Positions 50,415 to 58,961 of a DNA stretch of 64,000 nt are shown here, piece by piece. This DNA comes from Chloroflexota bacterium. Lineage in GTDB: Bacteria > Chloroflexota > Anaerolineae > UBA4142. The notes below the pieces were generated by a model that did not search any database, was not told the DNA's origin, and saw only the letters and a list, made by a program, of their open reading frames with translations. The stretch is taken from NCBI GenBank assembly GCA_016219275.1, contig JACRBM010000023.1:1-64000 (forward strand). Reading direction: 5' to 3'. Within the stretch, counting starts at the first letter, position 1. The number at the start of each line of letters is the position of its first letter. A program made the translations under genes and the position numbers.

Positions 50415-51521
50415 GTGGGTAAAATTGTGCGCGTGGATGTCGCGCGTTTTGATTACGCACTGGTTGGCGAGTTCAAATTCTTCAAGACGCCTTCTCGTCC
50501 CTCGGTGCTCGTGCGGTTGATGGACGAGAACGGCGTGCAGGGCTGGGGGCAGTCCGTCCCAGTCGAATCGTGGACGTACGAAACGCCGGAGACGGTCGAG
50601 ACGACGCTGCGAAATTATCTCGCGCCCGCAATCCTGGGTGCCGACCCAGCCGACCTCGCTGACATTCACGCGCGGATGAATCGCACAATCACGTCCGCTT
50701 TCTCGGTCGGGCAACCGTTGTGCAAAGCCGCGATTGATCTCGCGTGCTACGATTTGTGGGGCAAGCAGACGAATCGCAGTGCGTCCGATCTGCTCGGCGG
50801 TGCGAAGCAAGCGCAGATGAAGTTGAGTTGGACGATTCAATCTCCAACCATCGCAGGCATCGAACAGCAACTCGAACAAGGTCGCGCACTGGGTTACGAT
50901 AGTTTCAACGTCAAACTCGGCGCGCCGCAATCGCCCGAGTACGATCTCGAAATCGTTCGCCAGGTGTGCGCGGTCGCGCCGAACGGTTTTCACTGGGCAG
51001 ATGCGAACACGCATTACGATCTCGACACCGCGCTCGCCCTCGCGCCTAAACTCGCGGACGCCGGTTTGCGCGCGCTCGAATCACCGTTGCCGGCGACGCG
51101 GTTTCGCGATTATCAGCGATTGCGGAAGCAAGGCGCGTTACCGATTCTGATGGACGAAGGCATCATCGCGCCGGACGAGACCGCCGAGTTCATCGCGCTT
51201 GGTATGATGGACGGTATCGCGATGAAGGTCGCGCGGTGCGGCGGATTGTGGAACGCGTCGCGCGTTGTCAATCTGCTTCAAGAAAACGGACTGTTGATTT
51301 TCGCGTCCGGCTTGTGCGATCCGGATTTATCGCTCGCGGCGTCGTTGCATTTGTTCGCGTGGGCGAACGTGACGACACCGCTCGCGTTGAACGGACCCGA
51401 GTACCTCGCGGGGCGGGGTACGACCGATGCGCGCTGGCGCGCGGAACGCAATCAAATTCGCGTGCCGACTGGCGCGGGGTTGGGGATTGTTCCACCCGGT
51501 AGGGGCGAGGCATTCGCCTAA
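50415..51521 (+). CDS. Enolase-superfamily enzyme (muconate lactonizing/dipeptide epimerase-like), second copy
   Basis: A 368-residue TIM-barrel enzyme. Catalytic and metal residues visible are Lys in FNVKLGA (about 172-178), Asp in WADANTHYD, Glu in ALESPLP, Glu in LMDEGI, and Lys in AMKVARCGG. These correspond to the K...D...E...D/E...K pattern of the muconate lactonizing subgroup. The GTG start at 50415 has GGAG 7 bases upstream. The last residues GRGEAFA are translated from the repeat at 51500. It is only distantly similar to the first enolase-like protein. Confidence 0.92.
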   Translation: MGKIVRVDVARFDYALVGEFKFFKTPSRPSVLVRLMDENGVQGWGQSVPVESWTYETPETVETTLRNYLAPAILGADPADLADIHARMNRTITSAFSVGQPLCKAAIDLACYDLWGKQTNRSASDLLGGAKQAQMKLSWTIQSPTIAGIEQQLEQGRALGYDSFNVKLGAPQSPEYDLEIVRQVCAVAPNGFHWADANTHYDLDTALALAPKLADAGLRALESPLPATRFRDYQRLRKQGALPILMDEGIIAPDETAEFIALGMMDGIAMKVARCGGLWNASRVVNLLQENGLLIFASGLCDPDLSLAASLHLFAWANVTTPLALNGPEYLAGRGTTDARWRAERNQIRVPTGAGLGIVPPGRGEAFA

Positions 51522-51599
51522 TCGCGTTGAATACTAGGGCGGTTTTGCATTGGGCGAGCATTTTGCAATGAGTGGTTGATTGCGAATGCCTCGCCCCTA
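51500..51599. repeat. Long inverted repeat TAGGGGCGAGGCATTCGC
   Basis: TAGGGGCGAGGCATTCGC (51500-51517) and GCGAATGCCTCGCCCCTA (51582-51599) are perfect 18-base arms, 64 bases apart, followed by TTTTTT. The left arm encodes the end of the enolase-like protein. It probably terminates the upstream transcript. Confidence 0.9.
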
Positions 51600-51659
51600 T
51601 TTTTTCGTACCCAATTTTGACCAAAAGATATTGATTTTCTTTCGTGTGGCTGTTAATAT

Positions 51660-51681
51660 GATATAGGATATATGATATATC
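51660..51681 (+). promoter_or_regulatory. Putative operator/promoter of the GntR gene
   Basis: GATATAT-G-ATATATC (51667-51681) is a perfect 7-base dyad within an A/T-rich stretch with -10-like boxes, about 45 bases before the regulator. It fits an autoregulatory FCD-GntR site. Confidence 0.5.
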
Positions 51682-51724
51682 TGTGTCAGTGGTCTGAATT
51701 TCAACGAAGCAATCAGACGGACAA

Positions 51725-52408
51725 ATGCTAACCTCACTCGAACTCCCCAGGTACCGCACGAAAGAAGAGTACGCCTACGAGATTTTGCGTCGGGCGATTT
51801 TGCATTGCGAGCTCAAGCCCGGTGAAAAACTCGTCGTGGATAACCTCTCCACAAAACTTGGTATCAGCCCCATTCCGATTCGAACCGCACTGCAACGATT
51901 GCAATCCGATGGTCTCGTCGAAATTACGCCGCATACCGGCGCGGTCGTCTCCGACCTGTCGCCCGACGATTTTGAACCGGTGTCCTTGCTCCTCGAAAAA
52001 CTCGAAATCCTTGCGTTCGAAGTTGCCGCGCATAAAGCGACCGACGAGGACGTTGCGCGTCTACGTCAGATTGTCGAAGACCTCGGCAAAACGCTCGAGA
52101 CGAAAGATCTCGAACGCTGGGCGGAGTTGAACATTGAATTTCACCGCACTGTCGCCGGCATCTCGCGCATGAAACTGCTCATCGAATTCTCGAGACGCAT
52201 TCTCGATACGTGGACGCGACTCCGTCGCTGGTACTTGCCGCCGATCATCGCGCAACTGCCGCAAGCGCAAGCCGAGCATCGCAAAATGGTGGACCTCCTC
52301 GCGCGGCATGATGTTGAAGGATTAACCAAGATTGTCGCGCGGCACAGCCAACGCTTGCGGCAGTACGCGCATCAAGCCACGGCGAATATTCCGACCGAAG
52401 AACGGTAA
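51725..52408 (+). CDS. GntR-family regulator with FCD domain
   Basis: A 227-residue regulator. The winged helix (about 10-75) has TKEEYAYEILRRAILHCELKPGEKL and a recognition helix in IPIRTALQRLQSDGLVEI. The all-helical FCD ligand domain (about 85-215) has metal-binding His in LNIEFHRTVAG, AEHRKMVDLLARHD and VARHSQRL. FCD regulators usually bind small carboxylates or sugar acids. It sits between the enolase-like and transporter genes and probably controls the cluster. Confidence 0.94.
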   Translation: MLTSLELPRYRTKEEYAYEILRRAILHCELKPGEKLVVDNLSTKLGISPIPIRTALQRLQSDGLVEITPHTGAVVSDLSPDDFEPVSLLLEKLEILAFEVAAHKATDEDVARLRQIVEDLGKTLETKDLERWAELNIEFHRTVAGISRMKLLIEFSRRILDTWTRLRRWYLPPIIAQLPQAQAEHRKMVDLLARHDVEGLTKIVARHSQRLRQYAHQATANIPTEER

Positions 52409-52438
52409 CGCAACATGTATTGAGAAAGGATAATCCAA

Positions 52439-53263
52439 ATGGCAACTCTAACTGCAACGGCTCAACCCCGCAAGCGTAACTGGATGAACATGATGCTCCA
52501 ATGGTTGACTCCATTAGCGGGCACATTGCTCTTTTTGCTCATCTGGCAATTTGGTGTGATGTTGTTCAATGTGCCGGCGTACTTTTTGCCCACGCCCACG
52601 CGGATTCTGGAAGAGGGCATCAAAGAGTGGTCCAAACTCAGCACGCATAGCTGGATCACGGTCTATGAAATGCTCGCCGGGTATTTTCTCGCCGTGATTG
52701 TTGGCGTACCGCTTGCCATCGCAATGACCTCGTCGCGCCGCTTTGACGAATTCGTAACGCCGACGATGCTCTTTTTCCAAGTTGTGCCCAAGATTGCGGT
52801 TGCGCCCTTGTTCATCGTTTGGTTCGGCGTTGGCATTACGCCCAAAATTCTGGTTGCGTTTCTGATTTCGTTTTTCCCCATTGTGATTGACACGGCAGTC
52901 GGTTTGCGTTCGATTACACCCGACATGATTGACCTCGCGCGCTCGATGGGCGCGAGCACGATGCAAATCTTTCGCGAGTTTCGCTTGCCGACCAGTTTGC
53001 CGTACCTGTTCAGCGGTCTCAAAGTCGCGGCGACGCTCGCCGTCGCGGGCGCAGTCGTCGGCGAGTTTGTCGGCGCGGACAAGGGGCTGGGTTATCTCTT
53101 GCTCGTCACCAACTCGAATATGCAGACCGCGTTGATGTTCGCGACAATTGTCGTTCTCACGATTATCGGTTTGATTTTCTTCTACATTATCGAATTTCTC
53201 GAAACGCTATTGATCCCATGGCACGTCACACAACGCACCAAAGAAGAAGCGCCAACAATGTAG
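52439..53263 (+). CDS. ABC transporter permease, SsuC/TauC/NMT1-associated type
   Basis: A 274-residue permease with six membrane segments. The EAA motif is visible in DLARSMGASTMQIFREFRLPTSLPY (about 163-187). This permease type serves NMT1/TauA-like binding proteins that import nitrate, sulfonates, pyrimidines or aromatic acids. It lies between the regulator and the binding-protein gene, with the ATPase further downstream. Confidence 0.95.
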   Translation: MATLTATAQPRKRNWMNMMLQWLTPLAGTLLFLLIWQFGVMLFNVPAYFLPTPTRILEEGIKEWSKLSTHSWITVYEMLAGYFLAVIVGVPLAIAMTSSRRFDEFVTPTMLFFQVVPKIAVAPLFIVWFGVGITPKILVAFLISFFPIVIDTAVGLRSITPDMIDLARSMGASTMQIFREFRLPTSLPYLFSGLKVAATLAVAGAVVGEFVGADKGLGYLLLVTNSNMQTALMFATIVVLTIIGLIFFYIIEFLETLLIPWHVTQRTKEEAPTM

Positions 53264-53402
53264 GCAAAAGGGAGGTGGGTAGCACACCAATCGTTCAGCC
53301 GATCAAACTGTTGCCGATTCGTTCAATTGACCATCGTAGCAATCGTCTTGCATGGTAAGAGGATTGCAAGTTCAAAATTACTCAAAGAGGAGAAGAACCA
53401 AA

Positions 53403-54593
53403 ATGAAAAAGACGTTGATCGTCTCGTTGTTGGTCGCGCTCGTCGCGCTGACCGTAGTGGTGGCATGTGCGCCTGCGCCGACGGCGACGCCGGTTCCCCC
53501 GACCAAAGCGCCGGAACCGACCAAAGCTGCTGCCCAGCCCACCGCTGCCCCCGCGCAACCGACTGCCGCGCCCAAGCCAACGGATGCGCCCAAGCCAACT
53601 GAAGCACCCAAGCCAACTACCGCCCCCACCGCCGCACCCGTTGTTTTGACCAAGTTCCCCTTCCGTTTGAATTGGACACTGTACGGCGAACATGCCGGGT
53701 TCTTTGTTGCGCGTGAAAAAGGATTCTACGCGGAAGAAGGACTGGACGTTGACATTCAAGAAGGCGGCGGATCGGGTGTGGTTGCCGGTCTCGTTGCCAA
53801 CAACCAAAGCCCGGTCGCGTACATTGATTCGGCGACGATGATCCAGCGCGTCGTCGGCGGTATGCCGATCAAAGCGGTCGCCGTAATGTTGCAACAATCG
53901 CCGATGGCATTCATCTATCGCGCCGATGCCGCCAAACCGACCAAGGTTTCGGAAATCAAAGGTTCGCGCATTGCCATCACGCAAGGCGATGCGAGTCTCG
54001 CCATCTTCACCGCGTTCCTGGGTAAAGAAGGCTTGAAGTTGGACGATGTCCAATTTGTCATGACTGCAAATCCTCAAGCCAAAGAACAAGCCGTGCTGAA
54101 CAAGCAAGCGGATGCTCTGCTCGGTTACTTTATGGACCAAGGTCCGCGCATGCAGTTGCAGACCGGCGTCAAGATGGGTTGGACGCGCTTGTACGACATC
54201 AATGGCACGAGCACGCTTTCCAGCGCCATCGTCGTCAACAATGAATGGATCAAGGACGCCAAGAACCAGGATGTGTTGAAACGATTCTTGCGCGCGACGC
54301 AACGCGGTTGGCAATACACCTCGGAAAATCGCGCGGAAGCGGCGAAGATCTTTATCAAGTACGCGCCGGCGTTCACCGAAGAAATCGCCAAGTTGGAAAT
54401 TGACGGCACGATGACGATCCTGCAATCGCCGCGCACCAAGGGCAAAGCGCTGGGTTATTCCGACGAAGCGGACTGGAAAGATTCGCAAGACTTGCTCGCC
54501 AAGTTTGCGGAGATGAAAGACCCCAAGTCCGATGTCAAAGTGTTCTTTGACAACTCGTTCCTGTCCGAAGCGCCGTACATGCTGAAGAAGTAA
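53403..54593 (+). CDS. NMT1/THI5-like ABC transporter substrate-binding lipoprotein
   Basis: A 396-residue lipoprotein. The lipobox ends at Cys22 (LTVVVACAPA), and a long Ala/Pro/Thr/Lys linker with APKPTEAPKPT repeats runs to about 78. The NMT1 domain then begins FPFRLNWTLYGEHAGFFVAREKGFYAEEGLDVDI. Family members bind thiamine pyrimidine precursors, taurine, nitrate, riboflavin or aromatic acids. The ligand cannot be predicted. AGGAG lies before the ATG at 53403. It is followed by a palindrome and then the ATPase gene. Confidence 0.93.
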   Translation: MKKTLIVSLLVALVALTVVVACAPAPTATPVPPTKAPEPTKAAAQPTAAPAQPTAAPKPTDAPKPTEAPKPTTAPTAAPVVLTKFPFRLNWTLYGEHAGFFVAREKGFYAEEGLDVDIQEGGGSGVVAGLVANNQSPVAYIDSATMIQRVVGGMPIKAVAVMLQQSPMAFIYRADAAKPTKVSEIKGSRIAITQGDASLAIFTAFLGKEGLKLDDVQFVMTANPQAKEQAVLNKQADALLGYFMDQGPRMQLQTGVKMGWTRLYDINGTSTLSSAIVVNNEWIKDAKNQDVLKRFLRATQRGWQYTSENRAEAAKIFIKYAPAFTEEIAKLEIDGTMTILQSPRTKGKALGYSDEADWKDSQDLLAKFAEMKDPKSDVKVFFDNSFLSEAPYMLKK

Positions 54594-54600
54594 AATCCGA

Positions 54601-54632
54601 ACGTGTAGGGGCGGGGGAACCCCGCCCCTACG
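54601..54632. repeat. GTAGGGGCGGGG palindrome
   Basis: ACGTGTAGGGGCGGGG and CCCCGCCCCTACGT pair around GAA. It lies between the binding-protein and ATPase genes and may reduce read-through or protect the binding-protein mRNA. Confidence 0.88.
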
Positions 54633-54643
54633 TAAAGGCAATT

Positions 54644-55420
54644 ATGGCTGAACCTTTCATTCGTCTTCAGAACCTCAACAAGATTTACAAAACTAAAGAC
54701 GGTGATGTGCACGCCGTCGTAGATGTCAATCTTGACATTAGCAAGTCCGAGTTTGTCGCGGTGGTGGGACCGAGCGGATGCGGCAAAACGACGATTCTCA
54801 AAATGCTTGCCGGGCTTGTGCCGTACACGTCCGGCGCAATCACGATTGATGGCAAGCGCGTGGACAAGCCGCAGACCGATGTCGGCATCGTGTTTCAAGA
54901 CGCGATCATGCTCGATTGGCGCGATGTGTTTTCGAATGTGATGATTCAGATTGACATTCGCAAAATGGATCGCGCGCAAAACACTGCGGTCGCGATGGAC
55001 CTCCTGAAAAAAGTGGGTTTGGATGGGTTCGAAAAGAAAAAACCGTTCGAATTATCTGGCGGCATGCGTCAGCGTGTTTCCATTTGCCGCGCGCTCGTTC
55101 ACGATCCACCCTTGCTCTTACTGGACGAACCATTTGGCGCGCTCGACGCGTTGACGCGCGAGCAAATTTCGATGGACATTCAACGCTTGTGGATGGACAA
55201 GCGCAAGACGGCGCTGCACATCACGCACTCGATTCCCGAAGCGGTTCTGCTCGCGGATCGCGTGGTCGTGATGAGTCCGCGCCCAGGACGCATCGTCGAG
55301 ATCATTGACATTGATTTGCCGCGTCCGCGTCGTCTCGACAAACTACCGCCCAAGTTCAACGATTACGCCGGGCACATTCGCGATTTGTTCAAGTCCGCCG
55401 GGGTGTTGGCGATGGATTGA
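54644..55420 (+). CDS. ABC transporter ATPase, SsuB/TauB/NrtD type
   Basis: A 258-residue ATPase with Walker A GPSGCGKTT (about 42-50), Q-loop VFQDAIMLDWRDVFSNV, signature LSGGMRQRVSICRAL (about 139-153), Walker B LLLLDEPFGALD and H-loop HSIPEAVLLADRVVVMSPRPGRI. These features are typical of the nitrate/taurine subfamily. It energises the permease encoded at 52439. Confidence 0.96.
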   Translation: MAEPFIRLQNLNKIYKTKDGDVHAVVDVNLDISKSEFVAVVGPSGCGKTTILKMLAGLVPYTSGAITIDGKRVDKPQTDVGIVFQDAIMLDWRDVFSNVMIQIDIRKMDRAQNTAVAMDLLKKVGLDGFEKKKPFELSGGMRQRVSICRALVHDPPLLLLDEPFGALDALTREQISMDIQRLWMDKRKTALHITHSIPEAVLLADRVVVMSPRPGRIVEIIDIDLPRPRRLDKLPPKFNDYAGHIRDLFKSAGVLAMD

Positions 55421-55453
55421 CGGAATGCGAAATCGAATTGCAAATTACATGTG

Positions 55454-55804
55454 ATGGTACTGATGGCTAGCTATTTGTTCGCTCAACTCAATGAGATCAA
55501 TCAACAACGCTGTCCCTGTGGATTCACGCGCCGCGCGTTCGTGTCGCCGGACAATCCGACCGCGACGGTTCATCTGCTCGATGTCGAATCGGACGCGCAG
55601 GTGCACTATCACAAAACGCTGACCGAGATTTATTTGATTCTCGAAGGCGAAGGCGCGTTGGAGTTGGACGGCGCGCGTGTGCCGGTCAAACCGATGAGCG
55701 CGGTGATGATCAAACCTGGGTGTCGCCATCGCGCGCTCGGCAAACTTCGCATCGCGATCATTCCGATCCCCGCGTTCGATCCCAGCGACGAGTGGTTCGA
55801 TTAG
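55454..55804 (+). CDS. Small cupin-domain protein
   Basis: A 116-residue single cupin. Motif 1 is VHYHKTLTEIYLILEGEG (about 48-65) and motif 2 is PGCRHRAL (about 93-100). These give two His and one Glu in motif 1 and one His in motif 2, a plausible metal site. It may be a sugar-acid isomerase or an oxygenase-like protein of the cluster. There is no good Shine-Dalgarno; GTG 55451 and ATG 55463 are alternative starts. It is unlike the cupin at 3970. Confidence 0.87.
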   Translation: MVLMASYLFAQLNEINQQRCPCGFTRRAFVSPDNPTATVHLLDVESDAQVHYHKTLTEIYLILEGEGALELDGARVPVKPMSAVMIKPGCRHRALGKLRIAIIPIPAFDPSDEWFD

Positions 55805-55929
55805 ATGTCGCGTGATTGGAAAAGCGTCGCCGGGGCGTGGCTCGGCGCGGGACTTGCGCGCGGGTGCGCTTCTGTTTGTTTCGATGTTCGGCGCGATGGC
55901 GCTGATTTTTATTCGTAAAGGGAAAGGGT

Positions 55930-57093
55930 ATGATTCGAGTTGCTATCATCGGCGCCGGCTCGATTGCCGACACACACATCGAAGCGTTTCTGAAATTTTC
56001 CGAGCGTTGCGAGATTGTCGCGCTCGCGGATATTTATCCGGACAAGATCGCGGAGAAAATCCAAAAGTACAACTTGAATGCCAAGGCGTACCGCGATCAT
56101 CGCGCGTTGCTCGACGACGCGCGGTGCGATCTCGTCGCGATTTGCGCGCCGCCGTTCGCGCACGCGCCCGCGACGATTGACGCGCTCAACGCGGGCAAGC
56201 ACGTCTTCGTCGAAAAACCGATGGCGACCTGCCTCGCCGAGTGCGATCAAATGATCGCGGCGGCGCGCGCGAACAAGCGATTGCTTTCGGTCGTCGCGCA
56301 AAATCGGTACCGCACGCCGCTGATGAAACTGAAACAGATCGTCGCATCCGGTATCATCGGCGACATTCGCCACGCACAAGTAGATTCGTTTTGGTGGCGT
56401 GGCGCGAATTATTACGATTTGTGGTGGCGCGGCACTTGGGAAAAAGAGGGCGGCGGGTGTACGATCAATCACGCCGTCCATCAAATTGATTTGTTTCAAT
56501 GGATCGTCGGCATGCCGCAATCGCTCCAAGCAATGGTCGCGAACATCGCGCACCCGAATTCCGAAGTCGAAGATTTTTCGACGACGGTGTTGTTCTACGC
56601 CAATGGCGCGATTGGGCAGGTGAACGCGTCGCTTGTGCATCACGGCGAGCCGCAGCAACTCGTCGTGCAAGGCGCGTGTGCGACGGTAGGCGTACCCTGG
56701 AAAGTGAAAGCATCGCGCCAACGCGACAATGGTTTTCCGGAGGACGCTCCCGCGCTCGCGGCGCAGATTCAAGCGATGTATGAGCATCTCCCTGTTCTCG
56801 CGCATGAAAAGCACGCCGGACAAATTGCAAACGTTCTCGCGGCGATTGAGGGTCGCGAGGAATTGTTGATTGACGGAATCGTCGGACGGAACACGATTGA
56901 ACTCGTGACCGCGATCTATTTTTCCGGATTCACCAACTCGCGCGTGGGGCTGCCGCTCGCGTCGGATAATCCGTTCTACACGCGCGAAGGCATTCTCGCG
57001 AACGTCAAGCGCTTTCACCAGAAAACTAAGAGCGTCGAAAATTTTGCGGACAGCCCGATCATCGTCGGCGCTGCAAGCGATGAGAAGAAATGA
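55930..57093 (+). CDS. Gfo/Idh/MocA-family oxidoreductase, first copy
   Basis: A 387-residue NAD(P)-dependent dehydrogenase. The Rossmann motif is VAIIGAGSIADTH (about 4-16), the catalytic Lys is in FVEKPMA (about 94-100), and the family His/Asp pair is in INHAVHQIDLFQW (about 179-191). Such enzymes oxidise or isomerise sugars, inositols and uronates. AAGGG precedes the ATG. It is followed by a palindrome and a second, diverged family member. Confidence 0.94.
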   Translation: MIRVAIIGAGSIADTHIEAFLKFSERCEIVALADIYPDKIAEKIQKYNLNAKAYRDHRALLDDARCDLVAICAPPFAHAPATIDALNAGKHVFVEKPMATCLAECDQMIAAARANKRLLSVVAQNRYRTPLMKLKQIVASGIIGDIRHAQVDSFWWRGANYYDLWWRGTWEKEGGGCTINHAVHQIDLFQWIVGMPQSLQAMVANIAHPNSEVEDFSTTVLFYANGAIGQVNASLVHHGEPQQLVVQGACATVGVPWKVKASRQRDNGFPEDAPALAAQIQAMYEHLPVLAHEKHAGQIANVLAAIEGREELLIDGIVGRNTIELVTAIYFSGFTNSRVGLPLASDNPFYTREGILANVKRFHQKTKSVENFADSPIIVGAASDEKK

Positions 57094-57098
57094 ATATT

Positions 57099-57136
57099 AG
57101 ACCTTCGAGGCGCTAGCGCGAAAACCTTGGAGGTCT
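57099..57136. repeat. AGACCTTCGAGG palindrome
   Basis: AGACCTTCGAGG and CCTTGGAGGTCT flank GCGCTAGCGC-like sequence. It belongs to the same family as 12083. Its right arm supplies GGAGG near the downstream start. Confidence 0.8.
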
Positions 57137-57147
57137 GGATAACCGCC

Positions 57148-58230
57148 ATGACCACATTTCAAAAAGCAGACGGCGCGAGTTACGCGCCCAAAGGCAAGGC
57201 AAACATCGTCGTCGGCAAGGGCGAATTCCGGTTTGCCGCAATCGGACTCGATCACGGGCACATTTTCGGAATGTGTAACGGCTTGATCGAAGCCGGCGCG
57301 GAACTCGCGTGGGTGTACGACCCAGACCCGGAAAAGGTCGCGGATTTTTGCAAGACATTCACTGCCGTGCGCGTCGCGCGATCCGAACAAGAAATAATGG
57401 ACGATGCGACGATCAAACTTGTCGCGAGCGCGGCGGTCGCGTCGGAGCGTTGCGCGTTGGGTTTGCGCGCGATGGACGCCGGCAAGGATTATTTCGCGGA
57501 CAAGCCGCCGCTCACGACGCTCGCACAACTCGACGCGGCGAAGGCAAAGGTACAGACGACCGGGCGAAAGTACGCGGCGTACTATTCCGAGCGCATCCAC
57601 GTCGAAGCCGCGATCTATGCGGGTGAGTTGATCCAGTCCGGCGCGATTGGGCGCGTGATTCAGGTCATCGGCATGGGACCGCATCGCATTAGTTTGACGA
57701 CGCGCCCCGCGTGGTTTTTCGAAAAAGACAAGTACGGCGGAATTTTGTGCGACATTGGTTCGCATCAAATCGAGCAATTTTTATTTTACGCCGGCGCAAA
57801 GGATGCCCAGGTTTTGCACAGCAAGGTCGCCAATTATCATCACCCCGACTATCCGGGCTTGGAAGATTTTGGCGATGCGACGCTCGTCGCGGATAATGGG
57901 GCGACCCAGTATTTTCGCGTGGACTGGTTCACGCCGAACGGGCTGGGTTCGTGGGGCGATGGACGCACGTTCATTCTCGGTACAGATGGCTACATCGAAC
58001 TTCGCAAGTATCTCGACGTGGCGCGCGAATCGGAAGGCGATCACGTTTATCTCGTAGATCACCAGGGCGAGCATCACATTCCGGTTCACGGCAAGGTTGG
58101 TTATCCCTTCTTCGGTCAACTGATTCTCGATTGTTTGAATCGCACCGAGAACGCGATGACGCAAGCGCACACGTTCAAGGCAATCGAGTTGGCGATTCGC
58201 GCGGAGATGCAAGCGTTGAAGGTGGCGTAG
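57148..58230 (+). CDS. Gfo/Idh/MocA-family oxidoreductase, second copy with altered nucleotide loop
   Basis: A 360-residue protein of the same fold. In place of the usual GxGxxG the loop reads IGLDHGHIFGM (about 31-41), and the catalytic EKP is DKPP (about 117-120), so the Lys is kept. The sugar-site His is in CDIGSHQIEQFLF. These changes mark a separate subfamily and may alter the cofactor mode. The ATG at 57148 is preferred over upstream TTG 57127. The repeat-derived GGAGG is rather far (about 14 bases). Confidence 0.88.
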   Translation: MTTFQKADGASYAPKGKANIVVGKGEFRFAAIGLDHGHIFGMCNGLIEAGAELAWVYDPDPEKVADFCKTFTAVRVARSEQEIMDDATIKLVASAAVASERCALGLRAMDAGKDYFADKPPLTTLAQLDAAKAKVQTTGRKYAAYYSERIHVEAAIYAGELIQSGAIGRVIQVIGMGPHRISLTTRPAWFFEKDKYGGILCDIGSHQIEQFLFYAGAKDAQVLHSKVANYHHPDYPGLEDFGDATLVADNGATQYFRVDWFTPNGLGSWGDGRTFILGTDGYIELRKYLDVARESEGDHVYLVDHQGEHHIPVHGKVGYPFFGQLILDCLNRTENAMTQAHTFKAIELAIRAEMQALKVA

Positions 58231-58270
58231 GGCGGATAGCGGATGGCGAATGGCGTGATGCGTGAAAGGA
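58230..58270. repeat. Heptamer tandem repeat (GGCGGAT units)
   Basis: GGCGGAT, AGCGGAT, GGCGAAT, GGCGTGA and TGCGTGA follow each other with 7-base spacing, starting at the stop codon of the oxidoreductase and ending at the AAGGAGG used by the next gene. An inverted arm is not evident. Confidence 0.82.
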
Positions 58271-58277
58271 GGGGGCG

Positions 58278-58961
58278 ATGAGTGAAAAGAGTGACGACCT
58301 AATTTGGCAAGTGCGCGCGTTTGTCTACGAACATTTCGCCGCGACGACACGACCGCCGACGATAGATGAAGCGGCAACGCGATTTGGGTTGACGCCGGAG
58401 CATGCCGCGACGATCTACGTTGAACTTGGTCAACGGCACGCGATCTTTCTTGACCCAGGTACACACAACATTCGGATGGCGAATCCGTTTTCCGCGATTC
58501 CTACGTCGTTCCAGGTTCACGCGAACGGAAAAACGTACTGGGCGAATTGTGCCTGGGATTCGCTGGGCATTCCTGCCGCGCTCCACACGGATGCAACCAT
58601 CGAAGCGATGTGCGCGGAAAATCAACAACCGATTGCGTTACGTGTGCAGAATGGTCAGGTGGTGAGCGGCGATGAGCGCGTGCATTTTCTTGTGCCGTTT
58701 CGCCGCTGGTATGATGATTTGATTCGGACTTGAGCGACGATTCTTCTCTTCCGGTCGGAAGACGCAGTGGACCGTTTGTGCGCGGTCAATAAACTGACGC
58801 GCGGCGAAATACTCACGGTTGCTCAAGTCTGGGAACTCTCGAAATTGTGGTATCACAATCGAATGATGCTCGAATATCACGGAAGAACCGTCGTCGAAGT
58901 TGAAGCAATTTTCAAACAACTCGGTTTGACATCGTCGTTTTGGTATATGGAGTTGCAATGA
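58278..58961 (+). CDS. Alkylmercury-lyase (MerB)-like protein with in-frame TGA at a catalytic Cys: candidate selenoprotein
   Basis: The frame reads 151 residues, meets TGA at 58731-58733, and continues in the same frame for 75 more residues to 58961. The whole 227-residue product resembles the MerB family: an N-terminal helical region, ANCAWDSLGIPAAL with Cys91 and Asp94 (MerB Cys96 and Asp99), then HFLVPFRRWYDDL. The TGA falls where MerB has Cys159, and family-like ILLFRSEDAVDRLC and a C-terminal helix follow. A GGUC-loop hairpin follows the TGA. The true stop overlaps the next start as ATGA. Nonsense mutation is the alternative. Confidence 0.78.
58731..58770 (+). promoter_or_regulatory. 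Candidate bacterial SECIS element
   Basis: Starting at the TGA, TCTTCC (58747-58752) pairs with GGAAGA (58757-58762) around the loop GGTC. Counting the T of TGA as 1, the loop is at 23-26, close to the G23-U24 that SelB reads in the E. coli fdhF element. The lower stem is weak. No selA, selB or selC is in the window. Confidence 0.6.

Noticed and set aside
55805-55918. 37-residue ORF between the cupin and the first Gfo/Idh/MocA gene
   Set aside because: No Shine-Dalgarno and no recognisable composition. It is most likely spacer.
58278-58733. Treating the MerB-like gene as two separate small genes split at the TGA
   Set aside because: The second half lacks its own start signal, stays in the same frame and completes the MerB-like fold.
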